A stretch of DNA of 64,000 nucleotides from JAJFJD01 sp965228695 (GCA_965228695.1 CBDDIB010000001.1:1-64000); one strand, 5' to 3'. Positions 18,233-26,912 are shown, counted from the first letter of the stretch. Program-made: numbers and translations. Notes: generated from the sequence alone by a model not told the origin.

Positions 18233-18612
18233 TGCGCAATTCCGTTAACGATATGGTCCAACCGGCGTTCATGATGGCGATAGCCATCATGGCGCTGGCC
18301 ATCGGCGTCGTGTTCCCCTTCCATTCGGTTGATAGTCGGATCGCGGCCCGCCCCGCCACGGAACACACTGTAGAAATTCGGGATTTTGCATTTGTCCCGG
18401 CAACACTGCGGGTCCGGCCAGGCGATCGCATCACGTGGATCAATCGCGACATCGCGCCACACACGGTTACCGCCACCGACGAGAGCTGGGATTCCGGTGA
18501 GATGGCCCAGGGCGCGACCTACACCCGCACCGTCAAAGCGGATCAAACGGACAAATACTTCTGCCGCTTCCACCCCACCATGTCAGCCAGGCTCGACATT
18601 CGGCGCGGCTGA
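18232..18612 (+). CDS. Cupredoxin (plastocyanin-like) domain protein
   Basis: 126 aa. An N-terminal hydrophobic segment (about residues 10-32) would act as signal or anchor. The remaining domain is a small blue-copper fold: DFAFVPATLRVRPGDRITWINRD, then the His ligand in APHTV and the C-terminal Cys, His and Met ligands in FCRFHPTM. It likely carries electrons or copper in the periplasm. It overlaps the DUF4142 gene by one base, so both products are probably made together and may act as a pair. Confidence 0.88.
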   Translation: MRNSVNDMVQPAFMMAIAIMALAIGVVFPFHSVDSRIAARPATEHTVEIRDFAFVPATLRVRPGDRITWINRDIAPHTVTATDESWDSGEMAQGATYTRTVKADQTDKYFCRFHPTMSARLDIRRG

Positions 18613-18640
18613 AGCACCGTTCCGTCGCGGCGGCCAACTG

Positions 18641-19117
18641 TCACCAGAGGGCGGGTTTCATCACCATCAGGACAAAAATCGCCAGCAGGCTGACGAAGGC
18701 TGGCCACCCCAGAATGAACCACAGCCGCATCGCCTTGCCGTAGTCGGCCGGCAACGGGTCGCCCCGTGTGGCCGCGGCGGCGGCAAGGTCGCGCATGCGA
18801 TACTGAAGGTGCACGACCTTCAGCCAACACAGGCCAGCGACCCCGTAGAGTACATAGGTGGTGACGAGCCAGCTTCCGAACGGGTCGAGACCCGCCATAT
18901 ACACCATGACGATGCCGGTCACCGGCTGCACGATACCGGAGGTCGCGGTGAACAGCCAATCCGCCAGCACCGCGTTGCGCGTCGCTACGGCGATCGCCGG
19001 TACGTCGCCCCGGAGATGAATCACAAGCATATGGAACGCGGTGCCGAGACCGGTGCCGAACAAGACCGCGGCGCTCAGAATATGGAGCCATTTTACCCAG
19101 AGATAAGGGTCGCTCAC
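18641..19117 (-). CDS. DUF2269 family integral membrane protein
   Basis: 158 aa with four hydrophobic helices: WVKWLHILSAAVLFGTGLGTAF, the stretch near residues 47-75, one near 77-97, and a final AFVSLLAIFVLMVM. The N-terminal His-rich start (LWVKWLHILS) is typical of DUF2269. The preferred start is GTG 19117, which overlaps the stop of the upstream SDR-DoxX gene by four bases. The longer ATG-led version to 19201 is unlikely. Function is unknown; tight coupling to the upstream gene suggests a joint membrane role. Confidence 0.82.
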   Translation of the reverse strand: MSDPYLWVKWLHILSAAVLFGTGLGTAFHMLVIHLRGDVPAIAVATRNAVLADWLFTATSGIVQPVTGIVMVYMAGLDPFGSWLVTTYVLYGVAGLCWLKVVHLQYRMRDLAAAAATRGDPLPADYGKAMRLWFILGWPAFVSLLAIFVLMVMKPALW

Positions 19118-20406
19118 CGTTCCTCTTCCAACACCCGATGGACCAGGATCAGGGCGATGATCGGCACATTCTTCAACAACACGCCGAACGGGTCGCCCCA
19201 CAACGCCGGCGCCAGAACGGTAAGGATCACCGTGTAGCCGATCACCATCGCAAGCTGCACCAGCGCCATCACGCGCAAGCGCCAGCTGACGAACAGGGCC
19301 GCGGCAATCATGAGATCTGCCAGGCTAGCCGCAATCGCAATGGCGGTCGCGGCGATTTCGTTGGAGATGAGCGAATTCAGCACGGAGACGAAGAATCCGG
19401 TCCCGGCAAATAGGCCGAGCAGTCCCGACACCAACCATAATAGCGCCAAGCTCAACCGCACGAGCGGGCGGAGCAAATAGAGCCGGGCATGCCACAGGTC
19501 CTGCGTCTCCGACGGACGGGACGCGAGAATTTCGGTCAGCGTGCGAGGCGTGATGCCGGTGGCGGCCGCAAAGGAGTCCGCATCGCCGGTCAGCCGCGTC
19601 TTAAACTGCGCCAACGACGTGGTGTTGATCGGATCGAGCTTGAAGACGTCGCCGAGCCGCGCCAGCACTTTCACGGCCCCTTCCGGAACGGACAGGATCG
19701 CCTTGGCGGGAAGCCCAAGCCAGCGCCGGTAGCTTTGCACGACAGACGTCAGGTCCAGTCGCTCCGGCCCCGCCGGCTCCAGAACTTGCTTGACGGCGGC
19801 CCCCGTCCGCAGCAGCCGGACGATGCCATCCGCGAGGTCATCCTTGTGAATGACGTCCAGCGGCGTCACGCCATCGCCAATGACCGGTGTGACCGTGGGA
19901 AAGGCGGCAATCGCCCGCAACATCGACGTGCCGCCGTAAGACCCGTCGCCCACGACGATCGCGGGTCGCAGGATCGTCCAGTCCAGATCGCGTTCCATCA
20001 GGCCGGCGTCGCCGTCCCGCTTCGAACGGCCGAATACCGTGTTCCCTTCGGCCACGCCGATAGCGGATATCTGGATGATGCGGCGCACGCCACGGTCCTC
20101 GCAGGCGGCAAACAAGGCCTCCGGCGCCCGCACATGGACAGCAAAGGCATCGCCGTCCCGACGCGGCTGCAGCACGCCCGCGGCGTTCACGACGGCCTCG
20201 ACACCGTCGAGTGCCGTGTTCCAGTAACCGGGGATACCGGTCGCGTCATCGCACAAATCGACGGACAGCGTTTCAACGGAAGGGAACCGGCTTTTGAAAT
20301 TTTCCGGTCTGCGGACCGCGGCGCGCACGGCGAACCCGGCACGCAGCAGGGCCGCGACCACGGCCGATCCGATAAACCCGTTAGCGCCGAGAACGAGAAC
20401 GCGCAT
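19114..20406 (-). CDS. NAD(P)-binding SDR/NmrA-type protein fused to DoxX-like membrane domain
   Basis: 430 aa fusion. Residues 1-300 are an extended SDR domain with MRVLVLGANGFIGSAVVAAL, AAVRRPE, VVNAAG and IIQISAIGVAEG. Residues about 310-425 hold four hydrophobic helices of the DoxX-like kind (LSLALLWLVSGLLGLFAG first). Such SDR-DoxX proteins act at the inner membrane, probably in NADH- or quinone-linked chemistry, but the reaction is not established. ATG 20406 is chosen over 20439 because the Rossmann fold begins directly there. The DUF2269 gene follows with a GTGA overlap. Confidence 0.88.
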   Translation of the reverse strand: MRVLVLGANGFIGSAVVAALLRAGFAVRAAVRRPENFKSRFPSVETLSVDLCDDATGIPGYWNTALDGVEAVVNAAGVLQPRRDGDAFAVHVRAPEALFAACEDRGVRRIIQISAIGVAEGNTVFGRSKRDGDAGLMERDLDWTILRPAIVVGDGSYGGTSMLRAIAAFPTVTPVIGDGVTPLDVIHKDDLADGIVRLLRTGAAVKQVLEPAGPERLDLTSVVQSYRRWLGLPAKAILSVPEGAVKVLARLGDVFKLDPINTTSLAQFKTRLTGDADSFAAATGITPRTLTEILASRPSETQDLWHARLYLLRPLVRLSLALLWLVSGLLGLFAGTGFFVSVLNSLISNEIAATAIAIAASLADLMIAAALFVSWRLRVMALVQLAMVIGYTVILTVLAPALWGDPFGVLLKNVPIIALILVHRVLEEER

Positions 20407-20509
20407 GATACTCCGCAGGACGAACGAGAGACGGGACAATCATACTGCCACCGTCGGCAATATGCATTGCCGGTTCGTTGGACCGCGAGCCGAAAGGGTC
20501 GCGAAGTTT

Positions 20510-20950
20510 CTACCCGGCGCCGGCGGCAATCTCGACCAATTCGATCTCGAAGGTCAGGTCCTCGCCTGCGAGCGGGTGATTGCCGTCGAGCGTCACCGTT
20601 GCGTCGTCGACCGCAATGATCGTGACGATCAGCGTATTGCCATCCTGCGTTTGCGCCTGAAGCTGGTTGCCGACGACCAATTCGACCTCCGACGGCAAGG
20701 CCGACCGGTCTACGGTTTCGATGGCTTCCGGCTGACGGGGGCCGTAGCCGTCCGCCGCGGCGATATCGACAGTGGCCGTGTCGCCAACCGCCATGCCGAC
20801 GACCGACGTCTCGAGTTTCGGAATGATCGTGTCTTCACCGATCTTGAACTGCAACGGATCCTGCCCTCGGGACGTTCCGAATTCGGTCCCATCCTTCAGT
20901 TTGCCGGTGTAATGCAATTGGACGGTATCGCCGACCGCTGCCTGTGCCAT
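20510..20950 (-). CDS. FKBP-type peptidyl-prolyl isomerase, SlyD-like
   Basis: 146 aa. Accelerates proline isomerisation and acts as a chaperone. It has the split FKBP domain (VQLHYTGKLKDGTEFGTS and the C-terminal strand LTFEIELVEI) with an inserted flap domain containing TLDGNHPLAGEDLTF, the SlyD hallmark. The metal-binding His/Cys tail of enteric SlyD is missing; the protein ends in a short Ala/Gly tail. GAGGAG precedes ATG 20950. Stand-alone gene. Confidence 0.92.
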   Translation of the reverse strand: MAQAAVGDTVQLHYTGKLKDGTEFGTSRGQDPLQFKIGEDTIIPKLETSVVGMAVGDTATVDIAAADGYGPRQPEAIETVDRSALPSEVELVVGNQLQAQTQDGNTLIVTIIAVDDATVTLDGNHPLAGEDLTFEIELVEIAAGAG

Positions 20951-21143
20951 GATATGTCTCCTCGTTCGTAGCGCGTATGGACCACGCTTCCTCTGGCGAC
21001 ATACCGAACCAGGTCGGCCGACAGATTTTTGGCCGTCAAACCGGCCGGGTATCGATTTCGCGACGGACCCTAGCAGTGTTGCCGGGCCTCAGCAATCAAG
21101 GAAAAAGTCCCCACACAACCGACGGCGGCGGGAACGCACCGTG

Positions 21144-22280
21144 TCAGTCGAGCGCACCGCCGATGATCTCGGCATTATGCTCGCCCAGTTTCGGCGCGGT
21201 GCGGGTGAGCGGCGGCCGGCGACCGTCGATATTGACCGGCAGTCCCATGCTCCGAACGTCGAGGCCCGGCGACGATTGGATCATCCCGATCGCCGCCGTC
21301 TGTTCGTGTCCGTCGACCTCGTGCATGTCGTGGACCGGCGAACAGGGAATACCGGCCTCGGACAGCGCATCCAGCCATTCGCCCCGGGTCCGCGTCGCCA
21401 TAATGTCCGCCACGTCGGCCAGCAAAACGTTGCGGTTTTCGACCCGTGCCGCATTCGTGGTGAATCGCGGATCCTCCGCCCATTCCGGCCGGCCCAACGC
21501 CGCCGCCAGTTTGGCGAACAACCGGTCGTTCGCCGCCGCGACGACCAGCGGCCCGTTCTTCGTCTCGAAAGCCTGGAATACGATGAGCTGATTGCTGCCC
21601 GTGGGATGACGCGGCGGCAGATTTCCGGTCACGCTGTAACGGGAAAACGCCACCGTCAGCCAACCGAGCGCCGTTTCGAACAACGAGGTATCGACATCGC
21701 AGCCGCGCCCCGTCCGCTCGCGCTGCGCCAAGGCGGCCAGGATCCCGATCGACGACCACATGGCGGTGCCCTGGTCGAGGATCTGCGTGCCCATGCGCAC
21801 CGGCGGGCCGCCATCCTCGCCGCTTTGGAACATCAACCCCGAGAAGGCCTGCACGATCGGCTCGTATCCCGGACGCATCTTCATCGGACCCGTGCTGCCA
21901 TAGGCCCACAACGCGCAGACGATCAACCGCGGACAGTGCGCGCGCAATGCCCCGCCGGACAATCCCAGGTCCTCCGCAACGCCCGGCCGCAGGTTCTGCA
22001 CCATGACATCCGCCTGCACGAGATACTCCTTGAGCCATTCGAGATGCCGATCATCCTTGAGGTTGAGCGTAATCGACCGCTTGTTCCGATTGACCGCATG
22101 AAAGGAGGCGGAGGACTCATCGACGAAGGGCGGCCCCCAGCCGCGCGCATCATCGCCTTTTTCGGGCCGTTCGACCTTGACCACATCCGCGCCCAACATG
22201 CCGAGTATCTGCCCGGTCAACGGCCCGGCAAAATTCTGGCCCAATTCAACAACCTTTATCCCGTCGAGCGGTAGGGTCAT
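21144..22280 (-). CDS. CaiB/BaiF (class III) CoA-transferase
   Basis: 378 aa. Transfers CoA between acyl-CoA and a carboxylic acid. Visible are the N-terminal LDGIKVVELGQNFAGPLTGQILGMLGADVVKVERP with the catalytic-region aspartate VVxxE style typical of the family, NRNKRSITLNLKD, VMVQNLRPGVAEDLGL and TGxGxxVDTSLFE. GGGGGAGG lies before ATG 22280. A TauD-type oxygenase gene follows upstream on the same strand 133 bases away, so both may serve one pathway. Substrate unknown. Confidence 0.92.
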   Translation of the reverse strand: MTLPLDGIKVVELGQNFAGPLTGQILGMLGADVVKVERPEKGDDARGWGPPFVDESSASFHAVNRNKRSITLNLKDDRHLEWLKEYLVQADVMVQNLRPGVAEDLGLSGGALRAHCPRLIVCALWAYGSTGPMKMRPGYEPIVQAFSGLMFQSGEDGGPPVRMGTQILDQGTAMWSSIGILAALAQRERTGRGCDVDTSLFETALGWLTVAFSRYSVTGNLPPRHPTGSNQLIVFQAFETKNGPLVVAAANDRLFAKLAAALGRPEWAEDPRFTTNAARVENRNVLLADVADIMATRTRGEWLDALSEAGIPCSPVHDMHEVDGHEQTAAIGMIQSSPGLDVRSMGLPVNIDGRRPPLTRTAPKLGEHNAEIIGGALD

Positions 22281-22413
22281 GGCCTCCCCCTTTTGTGAAA
22301 TTTTTGTTGGACGTTTATCCGATCGACGGGCCGATCACTGACATTTCGCGTGTCCAGGGGCGGCCGATCCCAGGGATTTCGGATTTTGGTCCGATTACGC
22401 TGCGTGGCTCTGG

Positions 22414-23310
22414 CTAAAACGGTTTCGTGCCGCGAACGACGGTGCGATGCAGCAATCTCGGGTACTTGTCCATCTCGAAATCAGCGGTCGCACGGTGCAA
22501 CAGACAGCGATTGTCCCACATCACCACCTGTCCTCTTTTCCAATAATGCGTGTATTGGAAACGGGGGTGCGTCGCGAAATCCAGCAGCTGGTACAAAAGC
22601 GCCCGGCCTTCACCGACCGGCATCCCTTCGATATGGGAGGTGTGGGTACCGATATAGAGCGTTTTCCGGCCGGTACCGGGATGCGTGCGAATCATGGGGT
22701 GCGCGACCGGCGGGCGCTCCTTCTTCTGTTGCTCGGTCGCCGGCCGGTTGAAGGTATTGTTGCGGCTGGCCTCCCAGCTATGCACTGCGCGTAAACCGGC
22801 GATCCGTTCCTTCGTCTCTTCCGGCAACGCCTCATACGCCAATTGCATATTCGCGAACTGCGTGCCGCCCCCTTCGGGCGGCACCTCGATCGCATGCAGG
22901 ATCGTCGAGAGCGACGGAATCTCGTGATACGACTTGTCGGTGTGCCAGAAGTAATTGCCGCTGCTGCGGGGCGTTTTCGTGGGTTTTCCCTGCGGATCCA
23001 GATTGGACACGTGGTGCACATCGCCAAACGTTTTTCCGTCATAGTTCCGCGCCACGTGCTGCTCCACATCACCGAACCGCATCGTGAACGCGACCTGCGC
23101 TTCCTTGCTCAAATCCTGGCCGGGAAAGATGAGAATTTGATTCGCGTTCAGCGCGTCCAAGATCGCATCACGGATCGAGTCATCGAATGGTTCGGAGAGG
23201 TCGATGCCGCCGATCTCCGCCGCCATCACCCGGCCCACGGGCGTAACGGTGAAGGGCGATGCCGATCCTTCGGTATGGCCACCGCTGGCCGTCATGTCCG
23301 TCGCACTCAT
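22414..23310 (-). CDS. TauD/TfdA family 2-oxoglutarate oxygenase (A)
   Basis: 298 aa Fe(II)/2-oxoglutarate-dependent oxygenase. The iron ligands are visible in NYFWHTDKSY (HxD) and in the distal WDNRCLLHRA; RLLHRTVVRG supplies the 2-oxoglutarate-binding arginine. N-terminal FTVTPVGRVMAAEIGGIDLSEP is the family opening. ATG 23310 has GGAGG upstream. The gene is divergent from a second oxygenase 486 bases away and reads towards a CaiB-type CoA-transferase. Taurine, 2,4-D and alkylsulfate oxygenases are relatives; substrate not deducible. Confidence 0.92.
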   Translation of the reverse strand: MSATDMTASGGHTEGSASPFTVTPVGRVMAAEIGGIDLSEPFDDSIRDAILDALNANQILIFPGQDLSKEAQVAFTMRFGDVEQHVARNYDGKTFGDVHHVSNLDPQGKPTKTPRSSGNYFWHTDKSYHEIPSLSTILHAIEVPPEGGGTQFANMQLAYEALPEETKERIAGLRAVHSWEASRNNTFNRPATEQQKKERPPVAHPMIRTHPGTGRKTLYIGTHTSHIEGMPVGEGRALLYQLLDFATHPRFQYTHYWKRGQVVMWDNRCLLHRATADFEMDKYPRLLHRTVVRGTKPF

Positions 23311-23796
23311 TGCCAACCTCCGTCTGCCGCTTAACATTGTCGCATATGCAATTCTGACCACGCTGCCGTCCGAGAGCAAATCGTTGTCCGCTGTGCCGCT
23401 GTGTCGGTGAGAGGCGGTCGCTGCCGCTTTGGCGTTTGAAAACCCGAGAAGACCGGTCAATTCCGGTCCCATCCGGTCGGTGTCAAAACATCTTCCAAAA
23501 CCTCGGGGGTTTGAAACTACGTTGAATGAGTTTTATCCCGCATGCGTTGTAGGATGGGGTACCGAGTTTGACCCGAACCGGACAGTCATACAGGTATGGC
23601 TCGTGTCCATTTTTACCCGGAGCCGTTTTCAAGTTACGCACGAACCGCCACTAGCGAAACTGCACTGCAAGTCTAGACTGGCGGCACTCGCCAGTCGTAC
23701 GGACTTGGCATCAGCCTTTAGACATTTCGGAGAACGTTGTTATTCGTACCCCGCGTTTCTTGTGTGTTTCTTCGGCGCATGGCAAAGGAGAAAAAA
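23311..23796. other. Intergenic region between divergent oxygenase genes
   Basis: 486 bases with no credible gene; the open frame crossing it lacks coding character. It should hold both divergent promoters. One clear hairpin, ACTGGCG-gcact-CGCCAGT at 23677-23695, lies about 100 bases upstream of the rightward gene and may be an operator or attenuator-like element. Confidence 0.5.
23677..23695. repeat. Hairpin / inverted repeat upstream of oxygenase B
   Basis: Perfect 7-bp arms ACTGGCG and CGCCAGT around a 5-base loop, between divergent genes. No T-run follows, so it is more likely a protein-binding site than a terminator. Confidence 0.45.
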
Positions 23797-24669
23797 GTGA
23801 CGACAAAAACAGACGTTGAAATTGTTCCGAGCGGGGCGGCGCTCGGCGCGGAAATCCGCGGCGTCGATCTGTCAAAGCCGATGGATGATGAGACTTCCCA
23901 GATGATCGAAGCGGCGTTCAATGAACATTCCGTCCTGTGCTTCCGGGATCAGGATTTAACGCCTGTACAGTTGATCGACTACGCCAGCCGCTACGGAGAA
24001 GTACAGCGTCTTTTTCTGAACAACTACGCGATGCCGGAACATCCGGAAATTCTTTACGTGTCAAACATTCAGGAGAACGGGAAGGACATCGGATATGCCG
24101 ATGCGGGCTCGATCTGGCATACCGACATGTCATTCGAGCAGCACCCGCCGCGGGCGACCGTACTGCACGCCAGAGAAGTTCCGGTGACGGAAGATGGAAC
24201 GGTGCTAGGCGACACGCTCTTTGCCAGTGCGGTCAAGGCCTATAATTCCCTGGACGTCGAGATGAAAGAGAGGCTGCAAGGATTGCGCGTTGTGCATGAT
24301 GTCGCAGGGCGGCGTCGTAAATCCGGCACGGGCACCGCGGAAGACCAAGAGAAGCACGAAGCGAAACCGTTGATGGTCCACCCGGCGATTCGCAAGCACC
24401 CGTATACCGGCCGGAATGCGATTTACGTCAGCAACTTGGAATGCGTCGCCATTGAGGGCATGGACGACGACGACGCACTTTCGCTGATCGACGAACTGGC
24501 AACGACGGTAATCCGCGATGAGTTTATCTACCGCCACCGATGGGGCCTTGGCGACGTCATTATGTGGGACAACTGCGCGGTGCAACATCTTGCCCTCCAC
24601 GATTATCAACTGCCGCTGCGGCGCATGATGTGGCGTGTCACCGTCGGTTACACCGATGTCTACGAGTAA
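23797..24669 (+). CDS. TauD/TfdA family 2-oxoglutarate oxygenase (B)
   Basis: 290 aa. Opens with DVEIVPSGAALGAEIRGVDLSKP, has the HxD iron motif in SIWHTDMSF and a distal WDNCAVQHLALHDY, with RMMWRVTV near the end. The GTG at 23797 is chosen because AAGGAG lies eight bases upstream; an ATG at 23779 would overlap that ribosome site. Unlike oxygenase A, Cys replaces Arg in the usual WDNR box. It is likely transcribed with, or in parallel to, the next oxygenase, with which it shares clear similarity. Confidence 0.9.
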   Translation: MTTKTDVEIVPSGAALGAEIRGVDLSKPMDDETSQMIEAAFNEHSVLCFRDQDLTPVQLIDYASRYGEVQRLFLNNYAMPEHPEILYVSNIQENGKDIGYADAGSIWHTDMSFEQHPPRATVLHAREVPVTEDGTVLGDTLFASAVKAYNSLDVEMKERLQGLRVVHDVAGRRRKSGTGTAEDQEKHEAKPLMVHPAIRKHPYTGRNAIYVSNLECVAIEGMDDDDALSLIDELATTVIRDEFIYRHRWGLGDVIMWDNCAVQHLALHDYQLPLRRMMWRVTVGYTDVYE

Positions 24670-25149
24670 TCGGCACGAAGCCCACCGTTGTAGCCGACGG
24701 GCTCGATGTTCTGGTCAAGCAATGTTCGCGCTGCCCGCACGAGCGTATGCTGATCGAGGGCACGATGTTCTGCGGCCTGATCTTCGACCGGGCGCTTTAA
24801 TCGACAAGAGTCGAATAGAAGATTGCAGGTGATTTCACGTTGCCTCATGGCGCCCAGCCACGATAGCGGTCTGGGCGGCACGAGTGATCCGCTCCCGGGC
24901 GGTGGCCCAGTTTCATAGTTAGTGCATAAAGGGTGTGGCGCCAGAAGGTCCGTTTCTGGCAACTTTCGGAAATAGCCGCCCCCAAAATCAATGTCTGTTG
25001 TTACTTCCGAAACGGACATCCCGATTTCATCCAATCGAAAAGCCGATTCACGCACCGGTTGGGGTCAAATACGACCGATTTTGATCGTCCACGCCGAGCC
25101 TGTAGAATGACCACGCTTCGACGCGGACGGCCATTTAGGGGGTAAAACG
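24670..25149. other. Gene-free, degenerate-looking region between oxygenases B and C
   Basis: 480 bases without a supported gene. Open frames on either strand lack ribosome sites or recognisable motifs. The right part (24941-25017) carries nested inverted repeats: CCAGAA/TTCTGG at 24941-24959, and GTCCGTTTC (24948-24956) matched by GAAACGGAC (25009-25017). Such repeats resemble decayed mobile-element or spacer sequence; that is a guess. Confidence 0.4.
24941..25017. repeat. Nested inverted repeats
   Basis: GTCCGTTTC at 24948-24956 is perfectly complementary to GAAACGGAC at 25009-25017, and an inner CCAGAA/TTCTGG pair flanks the left arm. Located in a non-coding stretch. Confidence 0.4.
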
Positions 25150-26016
25150 GTGACGCTGGAGATCGTTCCCACCGGTGCGAAACTTGGCGCAGAAATTCGC
25201 GGCGTAGACCCCTCGGCAGCGCTCGACCCCGAGACACAAGGACAGCTCCGCGCGGCGTTGGCGGATCACTCGGTTCTGTTGTTCCGTGGCCGATCCCTCG
25301 CGGTGGACGATCAAATCCGGTTCGCGCGGTGTTTCGGCGACCTCGGTGCAATCGCCGACACAATGCTGGGGCTGGGCAAACGGAGACATCAACCGGACGA
25401 AATACCGGAATGCGTGAGCGTCATCTCGAACATTGAGGTCGACGGCAAGAAGATCGGCGGCCTCGGCGACGGCGAGTGTTTCTGGCATACCGACAGCGGT
25501 TTCACCGAAACGCCGCCGGCGGCAAGCGTGCTGCATTCGGTCGAACTGCCGGCGGACGGGGGCAACACCGCCTTCCTCGACATGATCGACGCGCTGGAGA
25601 CGTTGCCGGCCGATCTTCGCGCCCGGATCGAGGGGCACCGCATCCGTCACTCGCAGGTCTATGACAGCACCGGGAAGAAACGGCCCGCCTATGACGAAGT
25701 TATCGACATCACGCACGCGCCCGGGCCGGAGCATCCGATCATCCGGACCATTCCCGAGAGCGGGAAGCAATGCCTCTATCTCGGCCGCCGGTTGAGCGCC
25801 TATATCGTCGGCCTGCCGGTCGAGGAGAGCGAAACGCTGTTGGATGCCCTTTGGGACCATACGGTGCAGGACCACCGGATCTGGTCGCACGCATGGGCGC
25901 TCGGCGACACGCTGGTCTGGGACAACCGGATCACCATGCATCACCGCGACCCGTTCGATCCGGCGGACCGGCGACGGCTGCACAAGGTGCAGGTCGCCGG
26001 CGAGCGGCCGGTCTAA
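25150..26016 (+). CDS. TauD/TfdA family 2-oxoglutarate oxygenase (C)
   Basis: 288 aa, paralogous to oxygenase B: TLEIVPTGAKLGAEIRGVDPS at the start, iron ligands in CFWHTDSGF and WDNRITMHHRDPFD, and RRLHKVQVAG with the 2-oxoglutarate arginine. Start is GTG 25150 after TTAGGGGG. Between the HxD and distal His, the region KKRPAYDEVIDITHAPGPEHPI matches the substrate-lid portion of the family. Immediately downstream lies the left copy of a 131-bp repeat derived from a GMC oxidoreductase gene. Confidence 0.9.
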   Translation: MTLEIVPTGAKLGAEIRGVDPSAALDPETQGQLRAALADHSVLLFRGRSLAVDDQIRFARCFGDLGAIADTMLGLGKRRHQPDEIPECVSVISNIEVDGKKIGGLGDGECFWHTDSGFTETPPAASVLHSVELPADGGNTAFLDMIDALETLPADLRARIEGHRIRHSQVYDSTGKKRPAYDEVIDITHAPGPEHPIIRTIPESGKQCLYLGRRLSAYIVGLPVEESETLLDALWDHTVQDHRIWSHAWALGDTLVWDNRITMHHRDPFDPADRRRLHKVQVAGERPV

Positions 26017-26023
26017 GACCAAA

Positions 26024-26154
26024 CGGCGCCGATCTAAGCCGCCCCGTCCTCGCGGATCATCGCGGCGGCCTTCTCCGCGATCATGGTCGTCGGCGCGTTC
26101 GTGTTGCCGGTGGTCACCGTCGGCATCATCGACGCGTCGACCACCCGCAGGCCG
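26024..26154. repeat. 131-bp direct repeat, left copy
   Basis: Aligns without gaps to 31106-31236 with four mismatches that I counted by eye (127 of 131 identical). The right copy is the 3' end of the intact GMC oxidoreductase gene. The two copies bound a 5.1 kb block of regulator and enzyme genes. Confidence 0.9.
26034..26154 (-). pseudogene. 3' fragment of a GMC oxidoreductase gene
   Basis: Encodes only the last 40 or so residues (RVVDAS, TVTTGNTNAP, MIAEKAAAMIRED) of the GMC oxidoreductase found complete at 31116-32711, including its stop codon. The homology ends abruptly near 26154. Differences include a Val-to-Met change in the VDASVMP segment, so the copy comes from a slightly diverged allele or has drifted. 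It cannot be functional. Confidence 0.85.
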
Positions 26155-26267
26155 GATGTGCCGGCCCTTCGACTTGGGCTCGATGAGAGTCAGATAGCCA
26201 ATTTCGTTCTGCGTCAGTTGGATGGCGCTTAGCGCCCCTTCGCATGTTCCCCATCTCCGCCTTTGGG

Positions 26268-26912
26268 TTACTCACCACCCGATTGATTGCACAAATCCGG
26301 AGCCGCGCCACAGAGAAAAATTTCGACAGCTTGCTCGACAGTCTTCTTGATCAGTCTTTTTGTTGGCTTGCGAATTGAGAGGACCGCGGCTAGATGGAGA
26401 TCACCTCGGATCGCCCCGACAAACTGCTCCGCGGCGAGTTGCGGATCATCGACTTTCAGCGCACCCCGCTTCTTCTGTTCCCGGAAGAAGTCGGAAAGGT
26501 GGCTGCTGGCTCGACCGGGTCCGTTGGCGAAGAAAGTCTGCGCCAGTTCGGGAAAGTGCGGCGCCTCGGAAACCATGGCGCGATAAAGAGCGAGCCCGTC
26601 CGGCGACACTAGAACGTTCAAGTATCCGACGCCCATCGTGACAAGCGTTTCTCTAATGTCGCCAGCGTCAAGCCGTGGCCGAAGAGCGGCGAGAACACGA
26701 TCTGAAACATTGGTCACGATTGCCGCAAACAAATCCTCTTTGCATGGAAAGTGGTTGTAGAGCGTGCGTTTCGAGCCGCCGGTCTTCGCGAGCACTTGAT
26801 CCATGCTCGCCCGTCCATAGCCTTCCGCGAAAAAGACTTCCGTCGCTGCCGCCAGAATTTGCGCGCGCTTGGCAGCTTGCCGCCGAGCGTGCCCGTCGGG
26901 GACCGTGCCCAA
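26268..26912 (-). CDS. TetR family transcriptional regulator
   Basis: 214 aa. The N-terminal DNA-binding domain reads RAQILAAATEVFFAEGYGRASMDQVLAKTGGSKRTLYNHFPCKEDLF, a textbook TetR helix-turn-helix; the C-terminal part (about 75-200) is helical ligand-binding sequence. Start TTG 26912 is chosen because AGGAGG lies six bases upstream; upstream in-frame ATGs fall within the operator. It is divergent from an osmC-type gene, and a long palindrome lies between them, so it most likely represses both that gene and itself. The inducer is unknown. Confidence 0.88.
   Translation of the reverse strand: MGTVPDGHARRQAAKRAQILAAATEVFFAEGYGRASMDQVLAKTGGSKRTLYNHFPCKEDLFAAIVTNVSDRVLAALRPRLDAGDIRETLVTMGVGYLNVLVSPDGLALYRAMVSEAPHFPELAQTFFANGPGRASSHLSDFFREQKKRGALKVDDPQLAAEQFVGAIRGDLHLAAVLSIRKPTKRLIKKTVEQAVEIFLCGAAPDLCNQSGGE

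Noticed and set aside
19489..20619. A 376-residue plus-strand frame opposite the SDR-DoxX gene
   Set aside because: Arg/Gln/Gly-rich shadow; contradicts the clear membrane helices and Rossmann motif on the minus strand.
20949..22274. A 441-residue plus-strand frame opposite the CoA-transferase gene
   Set aside because: No recognisable domain and no ribosome site; the CoA-transferase on the other strand is certain.
23429..23800. A 123-residue open frame between divergent oxygenases
   Set aside because: No ribosome site or family match, and it overlaps the GTG start of oxygenase B; treated as intergenic.
24660..25055. A minus-strand frame in the gap between oxygenases B and C as a transposase remnant
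   Set aside because: I could not find a DDE or HTH signature; the resemblance to transposon-type sequence was too weak to assert.
26155..26267. Short minus-strand reading frames next to the left repeat considered as an insertion-element fragment
   Set aside because: Only about 110 bases with no identifiable domain or terminal repeats; left unassigned.
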